From NCBI RefSeq assembly GCF_002294995.1, contig NZ_NSGF01000011.1:1-64000 (forward strand): a stretch of 64,000 bases of DNA, read 5' to 3'. This DNA comes from Mesorhizobium sp. WSM3860. GTDB lineage: Bacteria; Pseudomonadota; Alphaproteobacteria; Rhizobiales; Rhizobiaceae. The notes under the pieces are model-generated. The model was given only the letters and a program-made list of their open reading frames with translations, made no database searches and had not been told where the DNA came from. The translations under genes were made by a program, and so were the position numbers. Below are positions 47,866-56,900 of this stretch, piece after piece (within the stretch, counting starts at the first letter, position 1; each line of letters begins with the position of its first letter).

Positions 47866-49146
47866 ATGCTGCAGGCTTCCTTCCTTTTGCTTATCGTGTC
47901 GATATGGTTCCCCGGCGCCACGCGGATTGCCGGAACCGATGGTTCCATTTCCTTTTTGCTCGCTTTGTTCTGCGGCCTGGTAAGCATCGTTCCCTACGCC
48001 GAAGCGACAAGACGTCTTCATCGTACCGACACGGCCCTGGCGGCTGCCGTGCTGACGACATCTGCCCTCATCATGGTTCTATCGCTGCTGTCGGCGCTAC
48101 ACGCGGACAATCCGGTCAGGACCATGCGCGCTGTCTTCGCTCAGGTGTTTGGTTTCGCCACTATTCCGACCATTGCATTGATCGCCGCGAGGCCTAGGGG
48201 TTTTGAGGCAATCGACAGGATTGGGATGACCATGGCCATTATGGTTGCCGTCACATCCTGCCTTGTCGGAATCGGGCTCGGCGATGCTCGATTCGCCGAT
48301 CGGGCGGAAGGCTATTTCAAGCACGCAAACCAGCTTGGAATTGCCTTGTCGGCCGGTCTGCCCCTTGTCGCCGCGAAGCTGGTCGCTTCTCGAAGGCACC
48401 GAATCCTCCTTTCGGTTTGCCTCCTCGCGGGGTTGCTGGGTTTGGTCAAATCGGGATCCAAGACGAATTTCGTTCTTGGCGTCGTCGGTCTGGGCACGTT
48501 CTTCGGGCTATACTGCATCTATTTGGTGATAAGGAAGCAGCGTCCGGTAACGGTGATCGCGGCGACCGTTACGGCTCCGATATTGTTCCAGGCTAGCTTC
48601 ATGATATTGCAGTTCCTCAACCCGCGGGCCTACAAGCTGCTGCTGCTTCAGCTTTCCGGCGGTGAGGCACATTCGATCGTTTCGCGGCAACGGCTATGGT
48701 CGATATCAATCGATCTCGGCCTGTCTCATCCGTTCATGGGGGTGGGCGCAGGGCAATGGGTGGGCGACATCGCTCCGCATAGCCATAACCTGTTCATCGA
48801 TTATTTTAGAACGCTGGGGGTGCCCGGCCTCGCCTTGGTGGCGATCATGGTTGTGCTGGTGGTGGGTTATCTGATCAGCGCCGTTCTTCGCACGTTAGTC
48901 GACAGGGGGAGGAGCGAACAAGCGACCGAAGTGAATGTCATGGTGCTCGGAACATCGGTCGCCGTATGGAACTACTTGGTCGCCAACCAGATGAGCGATT
49001 CCTTCGGGCCGTCAACCGCCGCTTTCTTCTGGCTGCCGCTCGCTCTGCTCATAGCCTACCGCGGCATGCAGCGATCGCTGCAGGCCGGTCTCGCCAAAAC
49101 CCCGAGGTTGTATGTCGCGACCGGGTCTCCGCTGCTTGAGCATTGA
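47866..49146 (+). CDS. Wzy/O-antigen-ligase-like polymerase
   Basis: 426 aa with about 10-11 membrane helices. A long periplasmic loop lies after residue 255 with SIVSRQRLWSISIDLGLSHP, FMGVGAGQWVGDIAPHSHNL and FIDYFRTLGVPGLAL; GxG-x-W and the PHSHNLFI stretch are the ligase/polymerase (PF04932-type) hallmarks. It should polymerise or transfer lipid-linked repeat units at the periplasmic face of the inner membrane. Confidence 0.86.
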   Translation: MLQASFLLLIVSIWFPGATRIAGTDGSISFLLALFCGLVSIVPYAEATRRLHRTDTALAAAVLTTSALIMVLSLLSALHADNPVRTMRAVFAQVFGFATIPTIALIAARPRGFEAIDRIGMTMAIMVAVTSCLVGIGLGDARFADRAEGYFKHANQLGIALSAGLPLVAAKLVASRRHRILLSVCLLAGLLGLVKSGSKTNFVLGVVGLGTFFGLYCIYLVIRKQRPVTVIAATVTAPILFQASFMILQFLNPRAYKLLLLQLSGGEAHSIVSRQRLWSISIDLGLSHPFMGVGAGQWVGDIAPHSHNLFIDYFRTLGVPGLALVAIMVVLVVGYLISAVLRTLVDRGRSEQATEVNVMVLGTSVAVWNYLVANQMSDSFGPSTAAFFWLPLALLIAYRGMQRSLQAGLAKTPRLYVATGSPLLEH

Positions 49147-49215
49147 ATAGGTCCCCTCGGATACCGCCTTGATTTGCTTGGCGTTCCAAGAGTTCATCTT
49201 ATCACCTGAAATCAA

Positions 49216-50055
49216 ATGACTTCGCACACTGTTGGTGACCTGGCGGCAAGCCTCCCGCCAAGCGTCGAAGCACGCGCGCTGCGGACAGACATTCGATTTG
49301 TCGAGTTCTTTGGTCTGCCCGGGGTCGGAAAGACAACCACCTCCGGCCTGCTGGCAAACAGCCTGCGACGGTGTGGCCCGCTAGTAGGCGACGTGCGAGT
49401 GGCGTGGGAAGGAAGAACGTTCATCGAGAGGCAGATACACAGAATAGGCCTCGTCGCCCCTCGGCTTCTAGATCGTGAGTTTCGCTCGTTGCTTGCTCGA
49501 ATTGCCCGCTTCGTCATCGAAAGCAGGCAAGTATCGCGACTTGATGCCGTCAGACTTGTCTGGAATCTTATCGGCCTGGTCGCATTTATCCAGCATGAGA
49601 GGTCAAGAAAAAATTCAATAATTATAATGGATCAGGGATTGCTGCAGGGATTCTGGTCCATATTGCTGAAGAGCAGATGCCGAAAAACATCCGAGAATTG
49701 GCTGGATATGCTTTCTGCCGTCGGACTGCATGACACGGTTTTTGTCCACCTGCGCAGCGAGACCGGCATCGCCAGAGACCGGCTCCTGACCAGGGGCGAT
49801 CGCTCCTCGCGGCTGCAACGGACGTCCCCGGACGGCGATCCTGACCTCTGGTTGGCGGCGGATCGGGCTTGCCGCGAAATGGTGGCCGCTCTTGAGCGGG
49901 GAATGGGAACGGAAGATCGCATGGGCGTGCTGGCGGCTATCGACATCGAAAGGCTTGCTTCGCCCGAAGACGTGGCCTCGAGAGCTCTCGAGGCGGTCCG
50001 TTCGGCTTGTGTCGATCGGCATCGGCAATGCGCTTCGTCAGGTCAACGAGCATGA
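49216..50055 (+). CDS. P-loop kinase-like protein
   Basis: 279 aa. Walker A RFVEFFGLPGVGKTTTSGLL, hydrophobic strand SIIIMDQGLLQGF as Walker-B-like; QRTSPDGDPDLW and the rest are unremarkable. It resembles thymidylate-kinase-type ATPases seen in polysaccharide clusters, where the substrate is unknown. The stop overlaps the next ATG by 4 bp. Confidence 0.76.
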   Translation: MTSHTVGDLAASLPPSVEARALRTDIRFVEFFGLPGVGKTTTSGLLANSLRRCGPLVGDVRVAWEGRTFIERQIHRIGLVAPRLLDREFRSLLARIARFVIESRQVSRLDAVRLVWNLIGLVAFIQHERSRKNSIIIMDQGLLQGFWSILLKSRCRKTSENWLDMLSAVGLHDTVFVHLRSETGIARDRLLTRGDRSSRLQRTSPDGDPDLWLAADRACREMVAALERGMGTEDRMGVLAAIDIERLASPEDVASRALEAVRSACVDRHRQCASSGQRA

Positions 50056-51062
50056 GGATGGACCGCCGTTCGTTCATGGGCCTTGCTGGGCTGTCTCCCG
50101 TGTTCGCGCTGTTGCCGGGCTCGTGTCGGGCGGAGGGCGGGCAGATGCCGGGAGGCAGGCAGCTCGTTCTGGCGGGTGAGCATGGCTACGAACAACAGAT
50201 GTTTCGGGATCTCGAAGCCGGAGCGACAATCGACGCCCGGAATGCTTCCTTCACAGTCGCCAACAGCAGAAATCCTGAGCCCAGCGCGATGATGGGCTGC
50301 GACGAAGGAAACCTGCCGGTCAATCGCTACCCGGTGGTTATCCGCAACTGTCCGGGCGTTCATTTCATCGGAGGGCGCTTCGACGGCCAGGTGCCGCTGA
50401 CCTCCGATTGGCGCGACACCTACTGCAACAGCGCTGCTCTGCTTGTCAGGGACGGAACCGCCAATGCGACAATAGAAGGTGTCCGCGCGCGGCGCTGCTG
50501 GGATGGTGTGCGTTTCGCCGCGCGGGCCGACGGCTTTCACCTGAAAGGCTGCTGGCTCAGCGAAATCAGGGATGATGCGGTGGAGAATGACTACCTGCTC
50601 AGCGGCATTGTCGAAGATTGCCTGTTCGACGGATGTTTTTCGGGGATCAGCGTGGATCCTGCCTCAAACGAGCGGGATGGGACACGAGAGACCGTGCGGA
50701 TCGATCGAACCCTCATCCGCATGCACCCGTTTCTCTCCAAGGGCGAAATCACACATCAGGCGCCGATCAAGGCCGTCGATCAGTCACCCAGGCTGAGGAT
50801 AACGGGATCGGTTTTCGCGTTGGCCTCGGTGAGCATGCGTGGATTCCCTCGCCTGGAAAGAACCTGGCGGCTGGCTATCGAAAGCCGTGACAACGTGTTG
50901 CTGTGGCTGCCCGACGAACCGATTCCTTCGGAATTGCCGCTGCCGCCATCCGGTTTCAAGGTGCTGACGGGGGCTGACGCGCGCGAATACTGGAACAAGG
51001 CTCATCTGCAATGGATCGCGGCGCATCAGCACGTGGCCCGGTTCTCCGACGAAGCGCTGTGA
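50052..51062 (+). CDS. Secreted right-handed beta-helix protein
   Basis: 336 aa. A twin-arginine-like signal MDRRSFMGLAGLSPVFALLP precedes a likely cleavage near the CRAEG motif, where a lipobox-like Cys could also be considered. The body shows repeated rungs (VVIRNCPGVHFIGGRFDGQV; ALLVRDGTANATIEGVRARR; DGFHLKGCWLSEIRDDAVEN) typical of pectate-lyase-like parallel beta-helices. Likely a periplasmic polysaccharide lyase, epimerase or binding protein for the exopolysaccharide. The ATG at 50052 (ATGA overlap) is preferred to the one at 50007. Confidence 0.8.
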   Translation: MRMDRRSFMGLAGLSPVFALLPGSCRAEGGQMPGGRQLVLAGEHGYEQQMFRDLEAGATIDARNASFTVANSRNPEPSAMMGCDEGNLPVNRYPVVIRNCPGVHFIGGRFDGQVPLTSDWRDTYCNSAALLVRDGTANATIEGVRARRCWDGVRFAARADGFHLKGCWLSEIRDDAVENDYLLSGIVEDCLFDGCFSGISVDPASNERDGTRETVRIDRTLIRMHPFLSKGEITHQAPIKAVDQSPRLRITGSVFALASVSMRGFPRLERTWRLAIESRDNVLLWLPDEPIPSELPLPPSGFKVLTGADAREYWNKAHLQWIAAHQHVARFSDEAL

Positions 51063-51219
51063 CAAGTCGCACTCGGGGGCAAACATTCTGCTGGTTAGCT
51101 GCGTTGAGCGAACTGAACTCCTGCCGAAAGGCATTCGCGCTTCGCCCGTTGATGTACCTGTTTCGCAACAACAGGTTGGACAACCGTCGCATTCTGGCAG
51201 ACGGGGAGGGGGCAACTCA

Positions 51220-52368
51220 ATGAGTCGCGAGGCGGGTAACGGAACGGCGGCGCCACGCTCCGCCGCTCATCTCCCAGCGACGTTTGTGACCCAGGGACGG
51301 CTGGCACGCGTCCGGGGGCAGAATATCCTGTTCAGTCCTTCCCAGCGGGCCATCTTCGCCGTCAACGATACTGCTGCCGAGATCTGGCGCTCCCTGGAAG
51401 AGGGCACATCGCCGCGCGCCATCTCGGCCGAGATGGTGCGCGCCGGCGTCGATGGGATCGAGGCAAACAGGCACGTCGAGGCCGCGCTGAGGGATTGGCA
51501 GCGGCTGAGCTTGATACGGCCCGACGCGCCGCCGTCTGCGTCAGCTCAACAGGCTGTGAGCCAGGTGGTCGCCATCGCGGGCCTTTCCGTACGCATCGAG
51601 TACCCGGTAGCCTGCGCCTTTCCCGCGATCGCCGTGTTCCGGCATCTCGAGGTTCGACGAGAGACTGCCGACGTTCTGCTCCAACTGGTCGAGCATGAAG
51701 GACGGGTCCACCTGTTCCGGGATGATGACTGGATTTCCTCTTGCGCGCCCGACGAGATCCCCGTCATGCTGAAAGGGCAATTGCTGATCGAGCTCCTCGA
51801 TCGCAGCGCCTATGAACTTGCTCTGCACGCGGCTGCGCTTCTCAGAAACGAGCGCATCGTGCTTCTTTGCGGCAACCCGGGCGCAGGCAAGACAACGTTG
51901 ACCCTGGCGCTGGTCCATGCAGGGTTCGGTTTCGTATCTGACGATGTGACGCTGCTGGACCCCCGGGGACATGGCATTGGTCTGCCGTTTGCACCCGCCG
52001 TCAAGGCGGGAGCATGGCCGCTTTTGGCCGAACGCTACCCCGATCTCGACGCTGTTCCGGTCTGTCGCCGGCCGGACCGCAGGCGTGTTCGGTTTGCGGT
52101 GCCGAGCGAGGTCGTGCCGTCCTCTCCCATACCAATCGGCTATGTAATCCAGCTTCGTCGAGGTCGCGACGCGAAAGCTTGCCTCGAGCCGATCGACCCG
52201 GCCGGCTCATTGCGCGTGCTGCTCAACGGCGCGTTCGCGCCCGGCCGAGAGTTGAGTGGCAGTGCCTTCGACATTCTGACCCAAGTAATCGGATCGGCGG
52301 GCACCTATTGCCTGAGTTATTCGAAGCTCGACGATGCAGTAGAGCTGATCACGAAGGCATGCCGGTGA
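51220..52368 (+). CDS. PqqD-like domain fused to HprK-like kinase
   Basis: 382 aa. Residues about 20-100 (VNDTAAEIWRSLEEGTSPRA with VEAALRDWQRLSLI) form the wHTH PqqD-type peptide-recognition domain. Residues about 115-380 are a HPr-kinase-like domain, with Walker A LCGNPGAGKTTLTLALVHAG and GFVSDDVTLLD. Family knowledge: PqqD-type domains bind leader peptides, and HprK-like kinases phosphorylate Ser, so the fusion may modify a peptide or carrier. ggaggggg lies before the ATG. The next gene overlaps the stop. Confidence 0.82.
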   Translation: MSREAGNGTAAPRSAAHLPATFVTQGRLARVRGQNILFSPSQRAIFAVNDTAAEIWRSLEEGTSPRAISAEMVRAGVDGIEANRHVEAALRDWQRLSLIRPDAPPSASAQQAVSQVVAIAGLSVRIEYPVACAFPAIAVFRHLEVRRETADVLLQLVEHEGRVHLFRDDDWISSCAPDEIPVMLKGQLLIELLDRSAYELALHAAALLRNERIVLLCGNPGAGKTTLTLALVHAGFGFVSDDVTLLDPRGHGIGLPFAPAVKAGAWPLLAERYPDLDAVPVCRRPDRRRVRFAVPSEVVPSSPIPIGYVIQLRRGRDAKACLEPIDPAGSLRVLLNGAFAPGRELSGSAFDILTQVIGSAGTYCLSYSKLDDAVELITKACR

Positions 52369-53360
52369 GACACAGAGGCAACGCGCTCGAGGCTTTGATC
52401 GCCGGACTTCGCGGCTGTCCGGCCGACCGGGCTGATTGGCACGCCGTAATCGCCCTGGCCAATCGCACATTGCTCACGCCGGACTTGTTCTCCTCCCTCA
52501 CGCGCGGCGGCCAGATCCACCGGCTGCCGCAGGACGTTTACGAGTATCTCCGGTTCGTTCACGACTGCAATCGGGAGCGGAACCTGCGCTTGCGTGCCCA
52601 ACTGCTCGAAGCCGTTGCGGCGCTCAATGGCCGCGGCATCGTTCCGCTCCTGCTCAAGGGCGCTGTTCCCTTGTTCCTTGCGCCGGCCGGCCGGGTTCCC
52701 AGCCGGATGACAAGCGACCTCGATCTGGCCGTCGAGCCGGCCGAAGAGGCAGCCGCCCAAATCTGCCTTGAAGAGCTCGGCTATCTCGAGGTGGCAGGTG
52801 AGCGAGGCATGGCGCGTCAGCAGGATGCCGGAATGCTGGAACTCCGGGCGCGCCGGGCGAACGACTTTGAACCCCCTATGCTCGTCCAGCACGACGATTT
52901 GCGGGTGAATATTCCTACTGTCCAGTCCCGGGCCCTGCACTGGATCGTGCACGACCTGTTTAAGGAGGGCGACTATTGGCGCGGAAGGATTGATCTCAGG
53001 CATCTTCACGACCTGGCACAATTGGCAGAGAGCGAGAACGTGGATTGGAGCGCGCTGCAGGCATCCATGTCGAACCGAAGCGCCCGCAACGCGCTGGACA
53101 CCCAGCTGCTGGCCTTGCACCACTTCTTCGGAACCAGGATCCCGGCAAGATGCGCGCGGCGCCCGATCGTCCGTTTCCAGCACTGGAGGCGCGTCTTCAC
53201 GGCAACCCACCCGATCATCGGCGCTCCGTTGCGCCTGGCCGGCAATTTGATTTGGGGAACGCGGCGGTTTCTAAGTGCCGATGGCTTGGCGCGAGGAGGC
53301 TCGTCCGATCTCCCGCGACGCGTCGCTCGTACGCTTTTGCTTCCAAGCGCAAAGATCTAA
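52359..53360 (+). CDS. NTP_transf_5-like nucleotidyltransferase
   Basis: 333 aa. PLLLKGAVPLFLAPAGRVPS followed by RMTSDLDLAVEP has a G-x...D-L-D-[LI] nucleotidyltransferase motif, and later VHDLFKEGDYWRGRIDLRHL, the build of NTP_transf_5 proteins that accompany HprK-like kinases in polysaccharide clusters. It overlaps the upstream gene by 10 bp, so the two are translated together. Role unknown. Confidence 0.8.
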   Translation: MPVRHRGNALEALIAGLRGCPADRADWHAVIALANRTLLTPDLFSSLTRGGQIHRLPQDVYEYLRFVHDCNRERNLRLRAQLLEAVAALNGRGIVPLLLKGAVPLFLAPAGRVPSRMTSDLDLAVEPAEEAAAQICLEELGYLEVAGERGMARQQDAGMLELRARRANDFEPPMLVQHDDLRVNIPTVQSRALHWIVHDLFKEGDYWRGRIDLRHLHDLAQLAESENVDWSALQASMSNRSARNALDTQLLALHHFFGTRIPARCARRPIVRFQHWRRVFTATHPIIGAPLRLAGNLIWGTRRFLSADGLARGGSSDLPRRVARTLLLPSAKI

Positions 53361-53441
53361 GCCTTTTGGTGAACTAGTAATCCTGGCATCGGCAAACATA
53401 AAGTAGCTGTCGAACTTTGAAACCCGCACGGGAGACTCGTC

Positions 53442-53684
53442 ATGCCAACCGAAAGCACAAAACGCTCGGAAAGGACGCAGGAAGTCCTGGTTTCAGAGGC
53501 TCAGGCGCGCCGGGACTTTCTCAAGAAGGCGGGGCGTTTTGCGGCGGTGACTCCACCGGCCATAACGGTTCTGCTCGGCACCAGCCTGAACTCCAGAGCG
53601 ATCGCCAAATCGGGAGGAACACGCCCGGGCAACGGCTGGGGCGACAACAATCACATTCACGTTGGTCCTCCCGGCCAGTCATAA
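53442..53684 (+). CDS. Short twin-arginine peptide, possible substrate of the PqqD-HprK system
   Basis: 80 aa. QARRDFLKKAGRFAAVTPPA is a Tat-like signal motif followed by a hydrophobic stretch AITVLLGTSLNSRAIA and a mature C terminus of about 22 residues, GNGWGDNNHIHVGPPGQ. GGGAG precedes the ATG. It lies 81 bp after the nucleotidyltransferase gene on the same strand. A precursor-peptide reading is inference from neighbours; I know similar short twin-arginine proteins from rhizobial clusters, function unproven. Confidence 0.7.
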   Translation: MPTESTKRSERTQEVLVSEAQARRDFLKKAGRFAAVTPPAITVLLGTSLNSRAIAKSGGTRPGNGWGDNNHIHVGPPGQS

Positions 53685-53721
53685 GCTTGACCGTCAGGGT
53701 CGCTGAAGGCAGCGTTTGAGA

Positions 53722-53769
53722 ACCTGAAGCGCGTCGCGCGGAAATAGATCCGGGCGGCGCGCTTCAGGT
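53722..53769. terminator. Hairpin, twelve-base stem
   Basis: ACCTGAAGCGCG (53722-53733) pairs with CGCGCTTCAGGT (53758-53769), followed by CTTTGTTGTCATTTT. It lies between the convergent ends at 53684 and 53928; a rho-independent terminator is likely. Confidence 0.65.
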
Positions 53770-53785
53770 CTTTGTTGTCATTTTG

Positions 53786-53830
53786 ATACCCCGACCGCTG
53801 GCGGCACGACGCCGAGAGCAGTCGGGGTAT
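53786..53830. terminator. Second hairpin, ten-base stem
   Basis: ATACCCCGAC (53786-53795) pairs with GTCGGGGTAT (53821-53830), followed by TTGTTT. Probably terminates the minus-strand repeat protein gene or acts as a double terminator with the preceding hairpin. Confidence 0.55.
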
Positions 53831-53927
53831 TTGTTTGTCGGCGGCGATCAGCTTGGCGCCTGCGCTGAAAAAGATCTTCGTTGGCCCGGCGGAAATCGCT
53901 CCCTGTCAGACCAGGCAAGCAGCCAGT

Positions 53928-56900
53928 TCAGGCGAGCAGCCAATTGTTCAAATGGAATTCATAGATCTTGCCGTCGTTCTCGGTTGGATTCGAGTCGTTG
54001 TCCACGCCGCGATCGACGACATAGAGGCTCATTTGGTGGCTCGGATCGTCGCTGCTCGGCGCCAGCGCCAGTCCCGCCGGCTTTTTCGGGTTGGCGGCGG
54101 AGATGTCGAGCGTGCCCAGCAGATCCCCGGTTGGCGTCACCATTGCCACCGAGTTGCGTGCCACGATGACATAAAGCAGGTCGTGGACCGGATCATACGC
54201 GATGCCCCCGTCAGAAGGGGTCCCGAGCGCTTCTACAGAAAAACTCGTCACGACATCATCGCCGCCCGTGCTTGGGACGCCGTCGAATTTGCCGTTCTGG
54301 CCCGGAGCGATGGTGTAAATCCTATGGGTTGTGCCATCCTCGAGATAGAGCACTCCGCGGTTTGTGTCGTAGGCAATACTCTCCGAATCCGTACTGCCGA
54401 ACGCGGCGGTCCTGAATGAGGTCACGATATCGTCGGACGTGTTGTAAAGCCCATCCGTGCCCGGGTTCAACTCGTAGACGCTCTTCGTGCCGGTATCGTC
54501 CGAGAAAAAGAGATGGTGGTTAGCCGGATTATAGGTGACCCCGGCCGGCTCATCGGAGAAATTGATGGTGGTGAGCGTGCCCGCCAGGGTGCCGTTCAGA
54601 TTCATCTGGAAGAGATTTTTGCCGGTAAAAATGGACATCTCCTCCACCTCACTATCGGCAACCAGCAGCGTGCCGAGATGAGAAATATAGACGATATCCG
54701 TTGGATCGGGACTCGGCGGCGACCACTGCGACGTCAGAATGGTATGCGCCAAGGTCACCGATGTCGGCAACTGGCTGCCGCCGGTGACGTCAACATTGAA
54801 GGTGTGGGTGTTGGTGCTGCCGTCCGACGAAGTCGCTGTCACGTGGAGACTGATCGTCGGTTCGGATTGGGCGTTGAGCGTGCCGGTGCTCGATCGCGTG
54901 ATGACGCCGGTGCTGGCATTGATGGCAAAACGCGTGTCGTCGATCGTGTAGGTGACCGTCGAGCCGGCATCGGGATCCGAGGCCGAAGCGGTGATACCGA
55001 CGGCAGTACCGGCGGCGGCATTCTGGAGGATCTGGTTGGCCGCGGTGTTGGCGTCGGGCGGCGTATTGAACGCGACGGGTTCCGGGCTGTTGAGGACGGC
55101 AAGGGTGAAGCCCTGGTTGGCGGTGCTGCCGTCGGAGGAGGTTGCCGTCACCGTCAGGTTGACGGACGACTGAGTCTCGAAATCGAGCGTGCCGGTGGCC
55201 GAGCGCGTGATGACACCCGTGCTGGAATTAATGGCAAAGCGCGGATCGTTGATGCTGTAGGTGACGGTCGATCCGGCATCGGGATCCGTCGCCGAGGCGG
55301 TGATCCCGGTTGGGGCACCGGCCGCGGCGAGCTCGGCGATCTGGTTGGCGCCGGGATTGGAGTCGGGCGGAGTGTTGAAGGCCACCGGCTGTTGGCCGGC
55401 GGTGACGCCGACGGTGAAGGCGTGCGTGGCGATGCTGCCGTCGGACGAGGTGGCGGTGACGGTGAGATTGACAGAGGGCTCGGACTGCGCGTTGAGCGTG
55501 CCGGTGCCCGAGCGCGTGATGACGCCGGTGCTGCCATTGATGGCAAAGCGCGTGTCATCGATCGTGTAGGTGACCGTCGAACCGGCATCGGGATCCTTAG
55601 CCGAGGCGGTGATGCCGACAGCAGTGCCGGCGGCGGCGTTCTGGCTGATCTGGTTGGCTGCGGTGTTGGCATCTGGCGGCGTGTTGAACGCGACGGGTTC
55701 CGGGCTGTTGAGGACGGCGAGGGTGAAGCCCTGGTTGGCGGTGCTGCCGTCGGAGGAAGTTGCCGTCACCGTCAGGTTGATCGACGTCTGGGTCTCGAAA
55801 TCGAGCGTGCCGGTGCCCGAGCGCGTGATGACGCCGGAATTGGAGATAGCGAAGCGCGAATCGTTGAGGCTGTAGGTGACGGTCGAGCCCGCGTCGGGAT
55901 CCGTCGCCGAAGCGGTGATCCCGGTTGGGGCTCCGGCCGCGGCGAGCTCGGCGATCTGATTGGCAGTGGGATCGGCATCGGGCGGTGTGTTGAAGGCCAC
56001 CGGACTTCCAGATCCAGGCAAGACATATTCGACGTGCAGCAGCGGCGCGCTGGCGGAATTGTATTCGTAGGAATCGGCTGTGCGGGTGCCGGTGCCGGTG
56101 ACCAGGAACGCCATGTCGTTGAGCGCAGCCCAGCCGGAGCGGTTGACGATCTCCTGAACGATCGCCGTCAGGTCGGGCGTGCGCTCGGCCAAGCCGTGTG
56201 CGCCCACCGTGGTCCACGGGTCCGGCGTCCAAGCCGTCGACGCGTCGGTCGTTGCCCGTGACGATACATTGAAGCTGGTGCTGGTGAAGGCGCTTGCGTC
56301 GTCGGTGTCCTGGCCCTTGATCAGCAGCGAGGTCGCGCCGGTCTTCACCTCGTTGGCCTGGAACTGGATATAGGCGCTGGTGATGATCGCGCCTTGCGGG
56401 ATATCGATGCCGGTGAAGCGTAGGCCGACGGTCTGGCGGGTGCTGCTGTCAAAACCCAACTCCAGATCGCTGACGTTGGTCGAAATCGAGCCGGAGCCTT
56501 TCTCCTCGACATCATCGCCGGCGGTCGCCACCCTTGCCTCGAAGATCGTAGGCGTGGTGCCACCTGTGACGCCGACGGTGAAGGCGTGAGTGCCGATGCT
56601 GCCGTCCGACGACGTGGCCGTGACGGTGAGGTTGACCGACGGCTCGGATTGGGCGTTGAGCGTGCCGGTGCTCGATCGCGTGATGACGCCGGTGCTGGCA
56701 TTGATGGCAAAGCGCGGGTCGTCGATCGTGTAGGTGACCGTCGAACCGGCATCGGGATCCGTGGCCGAGGCGGTGACGCCGACGGCAGTGCCGGCGGCGG
56801 CGTTCTGGGCAATCTGGTTGACAGCGGTGTTGGCATCGGGCGGCGTATTGAACGCGACGGGTTCCGGGCTGTTGAGGACGGCAAGGGTGAAGCCCTGGTT

